Of a stretch of 64,000 bases of DNA, positions 9,213 to 17,536 are shown one piece after another (position 1 is the stretch's first letter; every line of letters begins with the position of its first letter). The notes under the pieces were generated by a model, which saw only the letters and a program-made list of their open reading frames with translations, was not told the origin of the DNA and searched no databases. Source of the DNA: JBGPGW01 sp046349515 (GTDB lineage Bacteria; Pseudomonadota; Alphaproteobacteria; CADEGL01); assembly GCA_046349515.1 (NCBI GenBank), contig JAXMCE010000003.1, positions 62,001-126,000 on the forward strand. The letters run 5' to 3'. A program made the position numbers and the translations under genes.

Positions 9213-9653
9213 ATGACCACGCCCCTCAAGCTGCGGGCGACGGATGCCGAGGACATCGAGGTCCTCTCCGCCTGCCTGCAGGATGCGCTCATCGATTTTG
9301 CCGACATGACCTACCTCAAGGATGAGGGGCGCTTCATCGTCGTGGCCACGCGCTTTCGATGGGAGGATCTGCGGTCGGACGCGCCGGTAGCGGCCTTCGA
9401 ACGGGTGCTGTGCGGCATCGCCTTCGAGAGCGTGCGTCGCGTACGGATGCGCGGCATCGATCCGAAGCGCGATCAGCAGCGGATTTTCGAGCTCCTGGCC
9501 ATTCGGGCCGAGGCGGGGGCGTTGCACCTGGTCCTTGCGGGAGGGGCCGAAATCCGACTCGAGGTGAGCGATATCGTTTGCCATCTCAAGGATTTGGGCG
9601 AACCCTGGCCGGTCTTCGAGCGGCCCCGCCATCCCTTGGAGGAAAGCCGCTAG
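9213..9653 (+). CDS. DUF2948 family protein
   Basis: 146-residue protein of unknown function that in alphaproteobacteria habitually follows murA. It begins MTTPLKLRATDAEDIEVLSA and contains ACLQDALIDFADMTYL near residues 20-35, the conserved start of the family, followed by ERRFIVVATRFRWE-like sequence (here EGRFIVVATRFRWE) and a C-terminal ending DLGEPWPVFERPRHP. ATG 9213 was chosen because it lies 4 bases after the murA stop and gives the family N-terminus; an in-frame start inside murA (9078) would add 45 residues that are a shadow of murA. No membrane segment or known catalytic motif is visible. Confidence 0.85.
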   Translation: MTTPLKLRATDAEDIEVLSACLQDALIDFADMTYLKDEGRFIVVATRFRWEDLRSDAPVAAFERVLCGIAFESVRRVRMRGIDPKRDQQRIFELLAIRAEAGALHLVLAGGAEIRLEVSDIVCHLKDLGEPWPVFERPRHPLEESR

Positions 9654-9696
9654 GCGTGCTAATCCTCCCCGCTCTCGATTGGGAAAAGGACGCCTC

Positions 9697-10365
9697 GTGC
9701 CCAGCCACGCGCCTCTCGTGCTTGCCGTGCCAAAAGGCCGGATTCTCTCGGAACTCGTGCCGTTGCTTGCGGCCGCGGGCGTGGTACCGGAGGCCGCCTT
9801 CGGTGACCCGGACGCGCGGCAGCTCCGCTTTGCGACCGACGATGCGGCGCTTGCCATCATTCGCGTGCGTGCCTTCGATGTCGCGACCTTCGTCGCGTTC
9901 GGCGCGGCTCATCTCGGCGTGGCCGGCAACGACGTCCTCATGGAGTTCGACTACCCCGAGATCTACGCACCGCTCGACCTCGGGATCGGGCGCTGCCGGA
10001 TCGCCGTCGCGGAGCCGGCCGAGATGGTCGCTAAGGATGACCCGCGCCGATGGAGCCACGTTCGCGTGGCGACCAAGTATCCTGAGATCACGCGCAAACA
10101 CTTTGCCGCGCGCGGCGTTCAGGCCGAATGCATCAAGCTCAACGGCGCCATGGAATTGGCGCCCCAGTTGGGCCTTTGCGGACGTATCGTCGATCTCGTC
10201 TCGAGTGGCCGCACGCTCAAGGAGAACGGCTTGGTCGAGGTCGAGCACGTGGCCGACGTGACCTCGCGCCTCATCGTCAACCGGACCGCGCTCAAGACTC
10301 GCTCGCGCGAGCTCCGTGCCTGGATCGAGCGTTTCAGGAAGGCCGTCGATGCCAAGGCGGCTTGA
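9697..10365 (+). CDS. hisG: ATP phosphoribosyltransferase, short form
   Basis: First step of histidine biosynthesis: condenses ATP and PRPP to phosphoribosyl-ATP in the cytoplasm. 222 residues from GTG 9697, which follows AAGGA by 7 bases; TTG 9679 would add six residues without family support. The N-terminus LVLAVPKGRILSELVPLL and the PRPP-binding block VDLVSSGRTLKENGLVEV are diagnostic. It lacks the C-terminal regulatory domain of the long form (about 300 residues), so it should need the HisZ regulatory subunit as partner in a hetero-octamer; no hisZ is present in the window. The hisD start codon lies inside its last codons, so translation is coupled. Confidence 0.95.
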   Translation: MPSHAPLVLAVPKGRILSELVPLLAAAGVVPEAAFGDPDARQLRFATDDAALAIIRVRAFDVATFVAFGAAHLGVAGNDVLMEFDYPEIYAPLDLGIGRCRIAVAEPAEMVAKDDPRRWSHVRVATKYPEITRKHFAARGVQAECIKLNGAMELAPQLGLCGRIVDLVSSGRTLKENGLVEVEHVADVTSRLIVNRTALKTRSRELRAWIERFRKAVDAKAA

Positions 10366-11647
10366 CGATCGGCGCGCCGATTTCGACCAAGCGTTCGAGG
10401 CGCTGCTCGGCGCGCGCGATGCCGCGGAGGTCGCAGCCGACGAGGCTGCGGCGGGGATCATTGCGGCGGTCCGCGCGAGGGGCGATGCGGCGCTCCGCGA
10501 ATTCACCGAACGCTTCGATCGCGTCAGGCTCACCTCGTTTGCGGTCTCGGCCGAGGAGGTCAAGGCCGCGCGCTCAGCGGTGCCCAAGGAGGCATTGGCC
10601 GCTCTCGATCTCGCGGCCAAGCGAATCGAGGACTATCACCGCCGTCAATTGCCGGTGGACCTCGACTATCGGGATGCGAGCGGCGTCCGGTTGGGCGCTC
10701 GCTGGCGGCCGATCGGGTCGGTCGGCCTCTATGTTCCCGGCGGCGGTGCGGCCTATCCGTCGTCCGTCTTGATGAGCGCGGTGCCGGCGCGCGTCGCGGG
10801 CGTGCCGCGGATCGTGATGGTGGTGCCCATGCCCGAGGGCCGCGTCAATCCGCTGGTCCTCGCGGCGGCCGATCTCGCGGGCGTGCATGAAGTCTATCGG
10901 GTTGGGGGCGCGCAGGCGATCGCGGCGCTCGCTTGCGGAACGGAATCGATCCGGCGTGTCGACAAGATCTTCGGACCGGGCAATGCCTATGTCGCGGCGG
11001 CGAAGCGGCGCCTGTTCGGCGAGGTGGGGATCGATCTCATCGCAGGCCCCTCCGAGATACTCGTCGTGGCTGATCGTGAAAACGATCCGGCCTGGATCGC
11101 GGCGGATCTTCTGTCCCAGGCCGAGCATGACGCGCTCGCCCAGGCCGTCTTGATCACCGATGATCCGCTCTTCGCCGATGCGGTCGACGCGGCGGCGGAA
11201 GCGCAACTAGCCGTCCTGCCGCGCGCCCGGACGGCGGGCGAGAGCTGGACGCGGAACGGCGCCATCATCGTGGTTCGCGACCTCGCGCGTGCGCCAGCGC
11301 TCATCGATCGCATCGCGCCCGAGCATCTCGAGCTTGCCGTCGCTGACCCCGATGGGCTCGCGGCGCGCGTGACGAATGCTGGCGCCATCTTCCTCGGGCG
11401 CCACACGCCCGAGGCGATCGGCGACTATGTCGCGGGGCCGAGCCATGTGCTCCCGACCTCGCAAAGCGCCCGTTTCTCCTCGGGTCTCGGCGTGTACGAT
11501 TTTCTGAAGCGCACCTCGCTCATCGGCTGTGATGCGGCGAGCCTCGCCGCGATCGGACCCGCAGCGGTGACGTTGGCCGAGGCCGAAGGGCTGTCGGCCC
11601 ACGCGCTGTCCGTTTCGCTTCGCCTCGGGCGCCCCAAGGGCGCCTGA
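10349..11647 (+). CDS. hisD: Histidinol dehydrogenase
   Basis: Last two steps of histidine biosynthesis: NAD-dependent four-electron oxidation of L-histidinol to L-histidine, zinc-dependent. 432 residues. The dinucleotide and substrate blocks VGLYVPGGGAAYPSSVLM and IDLIAGPSEILVVAD are present. Zinc ligands sit in LSQAEHDALAQAVLITD (Gln and His), the catalytic Glu-His pair in IAPEHLEL, and the C-terminal AGPSHVLPTS plus FSSGLGVYDFLKR match the family. ATG 10349 has GGAAGG upstream and overlaps hisG by 17 bases; an upstream frame start at 10316 lies inside hisG and is not favoured. Confidence 0.97.
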   Translation: MPRRLDDRRADFDQAFEALLGARDAAEVAADEAAAGIIAAVRARGDAALREFTERFDRVRLTSFAVSAEEVKAARSAVPKEALAALDLAAKRIEDYHRRQLPVDLDYRDASGVRLGARWRPIGSVGLYVPGGGAAYPSSVLMSAVPARVAGVPRIVMVVPMPEGRVNPLVLAAADLAGVHEVYRVGGAQAIAALACGTESIRRVDKIFGPGNAYVAAAKRRLFGEVGIDLIAGPSEILVVADRENDPAWIAADLLSQAEHDALAQAVLITDDPLFADAVDAAAEAQLAVLPRARTAGESWTRNGAIIVVRDLARAPALIDRIAPEHLELAVADPDGLAARVTNAGAIFLGRHTPEAIGDYVAGPSHVLPTSQSARFSSGLGVYDFLKRTSLIGCDAASLAAIGPAAVTLAEAEGLSAHALSVSLRLGRPKGA

Positions 11648-11660
11648 GGGGGAGTCCGCC

Positions 11661-12128
11661 CTGACTCAGCGGATCGTCAAGGTTCGTCTGGACGAGCCCG
11701 GCATCGTCTACCGCAGCCGCGACGTCGAGCACGAGCGCGCGGTTGCGATCTACGATCTGCTCGAGGACAACCAGTTCGCACCGGTCGGGCAGGCGTCCGG
11801 GCCCTACCATCTCGTGCTTGCGATCGAGGAAAACCGCGTCGTCCTCGATGTTCGAACCACGGAAGAGGTTGCGGTCGACCGGATCGCGCTCTCGCTCGGT
11901 TCTCTCCGGCGCATCATCAAGGACTATTTCATCGTTTGCGAGACGTACTACAACGCGATCAAGCGGCTATCGCCCGCGCAGATCGAAGCCATCGACATGG
12001 GGAGGCGGAGTCTTCACGACGAGGGCTCGGAGGTCCTGCGCGAACGCCTTGCCGACCGGGTAGAGGTCGACCTCAACACCGCTCGCCGCCTCTTCACGCT
12101 TATCTGCGTCCTGCACGTGCGGGGTTGA
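11661..12128 (+). CDS. UPF0262 family protein with an apparent CTG start
   Basis: 155-residue conserved alphaproteobacterial protein of unknown function, normally found between hisD and the phosphatase gene as here. Translation reads LTQRIVKVRLDEPGIVYRSR, then the signature SGPYHLVLAIEENRVVLDVR, then SLRRIIKDYFIVCETYYNAI and a C-terminal NTARRLFTLICVLHVRG. The conserved part clearly begins before 11700, yet the frame contains no ATG, GTG or TTG between the preceding stop and GTG 11814, which would delete a third of the protein. CTG 11661 follows GGGGGAG by 6 bases and gives the usual family length, so I take it as the start. It lies 13 bases after hisD, in the same operon. Confidence 0.85.
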   Translation: MTQRIVKVRLDEPGIVYRSRDVEHERAVAIYDLLEDNQFAPVGQASGPYHLVLAIEENRVVLDVRTTEEVAVDRIALSLGSLRRIIKDYFIVCETYYNAIKRLSPAQIEAIDMGRRSLHDEGSEVLRERLADRVEVDLNTARRLFTLICVLHVRG

Positions 12129-12132
12129 GGCC

Positions 12133-12573
12133 GTGGCGATGCCGGCGAGCGTTCTCTTCATGTGCAGCACGAATTCGGTGCGCTCGCCGATGGCCGAGGC
12201 CCTGATGAAGCACTTCCACGGTCACCGCGTGTTCGTCGCGTCGGCCGGGGTGCGCACGCGCGAGATCGACCCCTTCGTGGTGGCGGTCATGGCGGAACGG
12301 GGGCTCGACCTTGCGCGCCACCGGGCGCGGACGCTCGAAGATCTTGCCGATACCTCGTTTGACCTCGTCATCACTCTGACGCCCGAGTCTCACCATCGGG
12401 CCCTCGAGCTGACGCGCACGCTCTCGATCGAGATCGAATATTGGCCGACCTTCGATCCGACCGCGATCGAAGGTACGAGGGACGCGCGCCTCGATGCCTA
12501 CCGCGCGGTGCGCGACCACCTGGAAAAGCGGCTGCTGGAACGGTTCGGACGCGAGGCCGGGCCCCGTGTCTAG
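12133..12573 (+). CDS. Low-molecular-weight phosphotyrosine phosphatase / arsenate reductase family protein
   Basis: Cytoplasmic phosphatase or arsenate-reductase-type enzyme of the Wzb/ArsC fold. 146 residues. The P-loop is CSTNSVRS at residues 11-18 (C-x5-R: Cys11 nucleophile, Arg17), and the general acid is probably the Asp in PTFDPTAIEG near residue 108. SAGVRTREIDP and HRARTLEDL are typical of the family. Starts GTG 12133 or ATG 12139 differ by two residues. It begins 4 bases after the UPF0262 stop, so it belongs to the same operon; this order is conserved in alphaproteobacteria. Which reaction it performs is not decided by sequence; arsenate reduction usually needs additional cysteines not evident here. 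Confidence 0.85.
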   Translation: MAMPASVLFMCSTNSVRSPMAEALMKHFHGHRVFVASAGVRTREIDPFVVAVMAERGLDLARHRARTLEDLADTSFDLVITLTPESHHRALELTRTLSIEIEYWPTFDPTAIEGTRDARLDAYRAVRDHLEKRLLERFGREAGPRV

Positions 12574-12606
12574 ATCGAAAGGATCGGCTCGCGGCTGGAC
12601 GCACGC

Positions 12607-12636
12607 TTGATTTTGGCAAGCGCAAAGCGACATAGT
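12607..12636 (+). promoter_or_regulatory. Possible infA promoter
   Basis: TTGATT at 12607-12612 and CATAGT at 12631-12636 are 18 bases apart and lie 27 bases upstream of the infA start. This would give infA its own promoter behind the phosphatase gene. The -10 match is weak. Confidence 0.35.
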
Positions 12637-12662
12637 GCCAAGAATGAACACACGGAGAGTCG

Positions 12663-12881
12663 ATGCCAAAGGAAGAATTGATCGAGATGAGCGGCACCGT
12701 CGTCGAGCTGCTGCCCAACGCCATGTTCCGAGTGAAGCTCGAGAACGACCACGAGATCCTCGCCCATACCTCGGGCAAGATGCGCAAGAACCGCATTCGC
12801 GTGCTCGCGGGTGATCGCGTCAATGTGGAAATGACGCCCTACGACCTGACGAAGGGTCGCATTACCTTCCGCTTCAAGTAG
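12663..12881 (+). CDS. infA: Translation initiation factor IF-1
   Basis: 72-residue single S1/OB-fold protein that binds the A site of the 30S subunit during initiation. The sequence MPKEELIEMSGTVVELLPNA, followed by the RNA-binding patch around TSGKMRKNRIRVLAGDRV and ending TKGRITFRFK, is diagnostic. A GGAGAG ribosome site lies 5 bases before the ATG. It is 89 bases after the phosphatase gene and 11 bases before maf, the usual alphaproteobacterial pairing. Confidence 0.98.
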   Translation: MPKEELIEMSGTVVELLPNAMFRVKLENDHEILAHTSGKMRKNRIRVLAGDRVNVEMTPYDLTKGRITFRFK

Positions 12882-12892
12882 CCGGGACCGCG

Positions 12893-13483
12893 ATGGCGCC
12901 GCTCGTGCTTGCGTCGGCCTCGCCGCGGCGCCTCGGCCTGTTGCGACAGATCGGAATCGAGCCGACCGCGATCGACCCGGCGGAGATCGACGAATCGGTC
13001 GAGCCAGGTGAGAAGCCTGCGGATCATGCTGAGCGTCTCGCTCGCGCCAAGGCCGCCGCGGTCGCGGCACGCCATCCAGGCACGTTCGTTCTCGCGGCTG
13101 ATACGGTCGTCGCTTGCGGCCGCCGCATCCTTCCCAAGGCACTGGACGAGGCCACGGCCCGCCAATGCCTGGCACTCCTATCCGGCCGTCGGCATCGCGT
13201 CTATGGAGGCGTGAGCGTTGTCGCGCCCGGCGGGCGGCGCTCGACGAAGGTTGTCGTCACCGTCGTCGCGTTCAAGCGCCTGACGCGCGACGAGATGGTT
13301 TCATACATCGCGAGCGGAGAATGGCAGGGGAAGGCGGGCGGTTACGCCATTCAGGGGCGTGCCGCCGCCTTCGTTCCGTTTCTGAGCGGCTCGTATTCGA
13401 ACGTCGTGGGACTTCCCATCTACGAGACCGTCCGTCTTCTCGGAGGTCTCGGATATGGCACGGCCGTGTCCGGCGTCAGCTAA
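12893..13483 (+). CDS. maf: Maf-family nucleoside triphosphate pyrophosphatase
   Basis: House-cleaning enzyme that hydrolyses modified or canonical NTPs to NMP and pyrophosphate in the cytoplasm. 196 residues. The N-terminal substrate loop LASASPRRLGLLRQIG, the catalytic Asp in LAADTVVACGRRILPKA, and the late block QGKAGGYAIQGRAAAFV (KAGGYxIQG) are the family signatures. It starts with ATG 12893, 11 bases after infA, so the two are probably translated from one message. The form of the central motif does not let me choose between dTTP/UTP and 7-methyl-GTP specificity. Confidence 0.93.
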   Translation: MAPLVLASASPRRLGLLRQIGIEPTAIDPAEIDESVEPGEKPADHAERLARAKAAAVAARHPGTFVLAADTVVACGRRILPKALDEATARQCLALLSGRRHRVYGGVSVVAPGGRRSTKVVVTVVAFKRLTRDEMVSYIASGEWQGKAGGYAIQGRAAAFVPFLSGSYSNVVGLPIYETVRLLGGLGYGTAVSGVS

Positions 13484-13556
13484 GTGGCGCGCTGACGACA
13501 ATCGGACGCGACGTGCGCGCGCCGCAATTTGACGCGCGGCCTGCCCCGATGCGCCG

Positions 13557-13937
13557 TCACCGCCTCTTCTTGGCTTTCCTGGCTTCGATCGCCCGCCAAT
13601 TGACGGGATAGATCATGTAGATGGCGCGGGCCTTTCCCTTCGCCTCATAGACGAGTTTGGTATTGGCCGGCAGCCACAACCCGTCGCCCGCCTTGATGTG
13701 GTAGGCTTTCCGCCCGACGCGGATCGTCAGCGTGCCGCTGAGGCCGTAGAAGTACTCGTCGTACTTCACCGTCCACGGCATCTTTATGTTGGTGAACTCG
13801 CAAACGCCGCCGCCCATGGTCGTACTGATATCCACGTCGACGTCGCGGCCAAGACGCGCCGAGCCCGGCGGACCGGCCATGCGGACGAATTTGCGTTGCG
13901 CGCGCTTGACGAACTTGATTCGCTTTTTGACAGCCAT
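13557..13937 (-). CDS. Cupin-domain protein, EutQ-like
   Basis: 126-residue single cupin barrel. Residues 40-70 read STTMGGGVCEFTN then MPWTVKYDEYFYGLSGTLTI; the run of MGGG, W-T-V-x-YDE and L-x-G resembles the cupin half of EutQ-type proteins rather than sugar-isomerase cupins. The second cupin motif is GDGLWLPANTKLVYEA. Metal ligands would be sought in YDEYFY, but the typical His pair is not obvious, so metal binding is uncertain. Both ends are very basic (MAVKKRIKFVKRAQRKF and RKAKKRR), which is unusual and may suggest nucleic-acid or membrane-surface association (inference). It is divergent from rng with 137 bases between starts. No ethanolamine genes are nearby, so no pathway can be assigned. 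Confidence 0.75.
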   Translation of the reverse strand: MAVKKRIKFVKRAQRKFVRMAGPPGSARLGRDVDVDISTTMGGGVCEFTNIKMPWTVKYDEYFYGLSGTLTIRVGRKAYHIKAGDGLWLPANTKLVYEAKGKARAIYMIYPVNWRAIEARKAKKRR

Positions 13938-14074
13938 GACCCATTCCCCTCGATGAGAGACAGAGTGCGCCCGACGGTAGCAGCCGTTCCCCGCCGGCGC
14001 AAAGGGTGTGCTTGCGCGCCCTTGGGCGCGGTCCTAGCCTCGGTCCTGCGGCTCCCGGGGCGGCAGGAGTGTCC

Positions 14075-15520
14075 ATGAGTCTCTTCGCGATCGACGCCAT
14101 TCTCTTGAACGTGGCTGCTGGCGAGCGGCGCGCGGCGCTCATGAGCGAGGGGCGGCCTGTCGAGGTCATCGTCGAGCGGGCGTCGCGACCGAGCCTTCTC
14201 GGCAATATCTATCTTGGCCGGGTGGAGCGGGTTCTCCCGGGACTCGATGCGGCCTTCGTCGACATCGGCGCGGCGCGCAGCGGCTTTCTGCCGGCCGGCG
14301 AGGCCGATGTGGAGGAACCCACGCCCATCGAGGGTTGTGTCGAGGAGGGGGAGGCCATTCTGGTCCAGGTCCAGAAGGACGCGACCGGTGAGAAGGGCGC
14401 CGCCTTGACCATGCGGCTGACCTTCCCCGGCCGGTGGCTTGTCTTCGCACCCGGACAGTCGGGCGTCGCCGTCAGCCAGCGCATCGAGGACGATGCCGAA
14501 CGCCGGCGATTGTCGGAGATCGTGGAACGCTTCGCGGGGTCCGAAGGCGGCTACATCGTGCGCACGAGCGCAGCGGGTGCCGAGGCCGGCGTGCTCAAGG
14601 CGGAGGGCGAGCGGCTTCGCGCGCTATGGCACACGATCGAAGCGAGCCAGGACGAGTACGACCGGCCGACCTGCCTCCATCGGGACGAGGATTCGCTGGT
14701 GCGCCTCGTGCGCGAGGCGGCGGGGCCGGCGCTCACCCGCGTCGTCGTCGACGACCGTGAGACGTTTCGTAGGGTCGAGCGCGCGCTCAAGGCGGCGATG
14801 CCGGAACTCGCTCAGCGCCTCGTTCTCCATACGGAGGCAACGCCTCTCTTCGAGGCCCACGGGGTCGAAGCGGAGATCGGCCAGGCGCTCGGCCCGCACG
14901 TCGAGCTCGAAGGTGGTGGCTCGCTCCGCATCGAACGGACCGAGGCGCTTGTCGCCATCGATGTCAACATGGGGCGCTCGTCCGCGCGGGGGCGCGCCGA
15001 GGAGCGCGCGCTCGAGACGAACTTGGAAGCCGCGCGTGAAATCGCCCGCCAGATGCGCCTGCGGAGCCTTGCTGGCCGGATTGTCATCGATTTCATCGGC
15101 ATGGAGCGACGCGCCAATCAGCAGCAGGTCGTCGACGAATTGCGCCGCGCCTTTGCCTCCGACCGCTCCTTCTCGCGTATCGGCGGCTATACGGCCATGG
15201 GGCTCGTCGAGGTCTCGCGAAAGCGTGGCCGCGAACCGCTCGAGGATGTCCTTTGCGAGCCTTGTGCCGCGTGCGAGGGCCGGCACGCGCGGAAGACGGC
15301 GGAGACGGTGGCGCACGAGCTCCTGCGTGCGGTGATGCCGGCGGCAGCTGCATCACCGGGCCGGCCGCTCAAGATCCTCGCCGCGGCCGAGGTCGTGGCC
15401 AGCCTCGATGGAGCATCGAAGTCGGCGCGCGAGGCCATCGAGACACAGTTGGGCCGCCCCTTGACGCTCGAGGCCGACGGGACCCGCCCGCGCGAATCCT
15501 TCGAGATCGTCGCGGAATGA
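14075..15520 (+). CDS. rng: Ribonuclease G/E family endoribonuclease
   Basis: Single-strand-specific endoribonuclease for rRNA 5' maturation and mRNA decay. 481 residues, the length of RNase G, without the long C-terminal scaffold of RNase E. The N-terminal S1 domain contains GNIYLGRVERVLPGLDAAFVD; the DNase-I-like catalytic part carries the Mg ligands in LVAIDVNMG and RIVIDFIGM; the zinc-link region contains Cys394, Cys397 and Cys400 in CEPCAACEG. ATG 14075 is preceded by GGAG 5 bases upstream; an in-frame start at 14006 would add an Ala/Gly/Pro leader. In many relatives yacG follows directly; here yacG is about 7.3 kb away. Confidence 0.93.
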   Translation: MSLFAIDAILLNVAAGERRAALMSEGRPVEVIVERASRPSLLGNIYLGRVERVLPGLDAAFVDIGAARSGFLPAGEADVEEPTPIEGCVEEGEAILVQVQKDATGEKGAALTMRLTFPGRWLVFAPGQSGVAVSQRIEDDAERRRLSEIVERFAGSEGGYIVRTSAAGAEAGVLKAEGERLRALWHTIEASQDEYDRPTCLHRDEDSLVRLVREAAGPALTRVVVDDRETFRRVERALKAAMPELAQRLVLHTEATPLFEAHGVEAEIGQALGPHVELEGGGSLRIERTEALVAIDVNMGRSSARGRAEERALETNLEAAREIARQMRLRSLAGRIVIDFIGMERRANQQQVVDELRRAFASDRSFSRIGGYTAMGLVEVSRKRGREPLEDVLCEPCAACEGRHARKTAETVAHELLRAVMPAAAASPGRPLKILAAAEVVASLDGASKSAREAIETQLGRPLTLEADGTRPRESFEIVAE

Positions 15521-15591
15521 CCGGCTCTGGCGCCCCTTCCAGCCGATCGCTAATCTCCTTCACCGCCCTCTAGCCCGCCGCAGGTCTCCCC

Positions 15592-16491
15592 GTGTCATCG
15601 ACCGCCGCCACCCTCGCTCCGACGCGCGATCCGCACTATGCGCGCGGCGTCGTGCTCATGCTCTCGGCGGGATCAATCGCCAGCCTCAATGGCCTGCTGA
15701 TTCGGCTCGTCGAATCCTCGACCGACTGGCAGATCATCTTCTGGCGCAACGGTTTCATGTTCCTCTTCCTCTTCGGCGTCGTGGCCGTGCGCAAGCGGAG
15801 CCAGGTCTTCGCGGCATTCCGCGCGGCGGGCCGGCCAGGGCTCGCGGCGGGCATCGCGCTCGGATTCGGCAATGTCAGCTTTGCCCTTTCGATCATCCAT
15901 ACGACGGTTGCGAATTCCCTGTTCATCCTGAGTGCCTCGCCCTTCGTTGCCGCGATCGCCGCGTGGCTGTTCCTCCACGAGCGCGTCGCGCGCGCGACGT
16001 TGATGGCCATGGTGGTCGCGCTGGCGGGCGTCGGGATCATGGTCGTCGAGGGGCTCGGCGCCGGCCGGTTCTTCGGCAATCTGATGGCCGTGTGCACGAT
16101 GCTCGGCCACGCCGGGTTCGTCGTGTCGCTGCGCTGGGGCCGCCGCGCCGACATGTTGCCCTCTGCGGTCATCGCCGGCCTTGTCGGCGCGCTCATCGCG
16201 GCTGCCCTCAGCGGCGGTGATCTTGCGGTCGATCAACACGACCTCGCCATGTGCGCGCTCATGGGCATGGGCGCCATGTCGCTCGGTTTCATCTGTTTCA
16301 CCTACGGGTCGCGCTATGTCCCGGCGGCCCAAACGGCCCTCCTCTCGTTGTCCGAAGTCGTCCTGTCGCCGATCTGGGTGCTCATCTTCATGGACGAGGT
16401 GCCGACGACGCTCACCTTCATCGGTGGTGCGCTGGTTTTCTCGGCGATCATCGGCCAGGCCCTCTGGGGCATGCGCCACGCCGCGCGCTGA
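15592..16491 (+). CDS. EamA/DMT-superfamily transporter (tandem copy 1)
   Basis: Ten-helix inner-membrane metabolite exporter of unknown substrate, 299 residues, two EamA domains. It starts at GTG 15592 with YARGVVLMLSAGSIASLNGL and contains STDWQIIFWRNGFMF, then the conserved half-repeat IIHTTVANSLFILSASPFVA. It is clearly paralogous to the next gene through its whole length: DWQ(I/V)(I/V)FWR, AVRKR, AFRAAG and IHTTVAN recur in register. The two genes are 81 bases apart on the same strand, so they may form a heteromeric transporter or be a recent duplication with diverging substrates. A basic loop (VRKRSQVF) follows helix 2, consistent with the positive-inside rule. Confidence 0.88.
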   Translation: MSSTAATLAPTRDPHYARGVVLMLSAGSIASLNGLLIRLVESSTDWQIIFWRNGFMFLFLFGVVAVRKRSQVFAAFRAAGRPGLAAGIALGFGNVSFALSIIHTTVANSLFILSASPFVAAIAAWLFLHERVARATLMAMVVALAGVGIMVVEGLGAGRFFGNLMAVCTMLGHAGFVVSLRWGRRADMLPSAVIAGLVGALIAAALSGGDLAVDQHDLAMCALMGMGAMSLGFICFTYGSRYVPAAQTALLSLSEVVLSPIWVLIFMDEVPTTLTFIGGALVFSAIIGQALWGMRHAAR

Positions 16492-16572
16492 CGCGATGGC
16501 ACAGTGTCGCGCGAATGACCGGGATCGTGCGCAAGGCCGATCCATGGCGTTGAACGCGTCACGATAGGGCCC

Positions 16573-17478
16573 ATGGCACGCGATCCCGCCTATCGCCGTG
16601 GTGTCGTCTGTTGCGCCGCCGCGGGCATGCTCGCGAGCTTCAACGGCATCCTCTTCCGCGGCGTCGAGCACGCGTCGGACTGGCAGGTCGTGTTCTGGCG
16701 CAGCGGCACGATGGCGCTTGCCTTGCTCGTGCTTCTCGCGGTGCGGAAGCGCGGGCACATCGCGACCGCCTTTCGGGCCGCTGGCTGGCCGGCCGTCGTG
16801 GCCGGTCTCACGCTGGGGACGAGCAATTTCACGTTCTCGCTTGCGATGATCCATACGACAGTCGCGAACGCGCTGTTCATCAATGCCGGTGCGCCGTTTA
16901 TCGCCGCGGTCCTCAGTTGGCTTCTGCTCAAGGAATCGATCGCCATGGCCACGGTTCTGGCCATGACGACCGCGTTCGCGGGCGTGGGCGTGATGGTCGT
17001 GGACGGACTTGCCGGCGGCGAGCTGTTCGGCAATGCCATGGCGGTCGCTGCCGCGCTCACCTACGGATGCTTCGCGGTCGCGCTCAGGATTCGGCGCGGC
17101 GCTGACATGCTGCCGGCCGTCGTCATTGCCGGCACGTTCTCGGCTGCGGTGGCCTTGGTCGCCCAGCAGGGTGACGTTCTCATCTCATGGCACGACAGCG
17201 CGATGAGCATCGGCATGGGCCTCTTCACCATGAGCACGAGCTTCGCCCTGTTCACGGCGGGCGCGCGGCACGTGGCGGCGGCCCCCGCCATTCTCTTGGC
17301 GGAAATGGAGGTCGTATTCGGGCCCCTCTGGGTTCTTCTCCTTTTTGGCGAGGTCCCGTCCATGCTGTCCTTGGTCGGCGGCGCGCTCGTGCTGGCAGCG
17401 ATCACCGGCCACGCGCTATGGAGTATGAGGCACGGCGGCTCGTCTCCTGAGCCCGCACCGCCGCCCCTCATGGATTGA
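16573..17478 (+). CDS. EamA/DMT-superfamily transporter (tandem copy 2)
   Basis: 301-residue ten-helix transporter, paralogue of the preceding gene. It begins with YRRGVVCCAAAGMLASFNGI and includes DWQVVFWRSGTMALALL and MIHTTVANALFINAGAPFIA. The second domain has ILLAEMEVVFGPLWVLLLFG, the conserved helix 9-10 region of the superfamily. ATG 16573 is chosen; GGGCCC precedes it but no strong ribosome site is seen, which would fit coupling to the upstream gene. The C-terminus is short and Pro-rich (SSPEPAPPPLMD). The substrate is unknown. Confidence 0.88.
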   Translation: MARDPAYRRGVVCCAAAGMLASFNGILFRGVEHASDWQVVFWRSGTMALALLVLLAVRKRGHIATAFRAAGWPAVVAGLTLGTSNFTFSLAMIHTTVANALFINAGAPFIAAVLSWLLLKESIAMATVLAMTTAFAGVGVMVVDGLAGGELFGNAMAVAAALTYGCFAVALRIRRGADMLPAVVIAGTFSAAVALVAQQGDVLISWHDSAMSIGMGLFTMSTSFALFTAGARHVAAAPAILLAEMEVVFGPLWVLLLFGEVPSMLSLVGGALVLAAITGHALWSMRHGGSSPEPAPPPLMD

Positions 17479-17536
17479 GCGGCCCGGCCGGCAGTCCTAT
17501 AACCCTAGCCGTCAATGGCGGTGGAGATGCGACCCC

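Noticed and set aside
7601..9307. 568-codon minus-strand frame opposite murA
   Set aside because: murA on the plus strand is certain; this frame lacks family features.
15673..16854. 393-codon minus-strand frame opposite the DMT pair
   Set aside because: Highly charged shadow sequence with no motif, opposite two recognisable membrane proteins.
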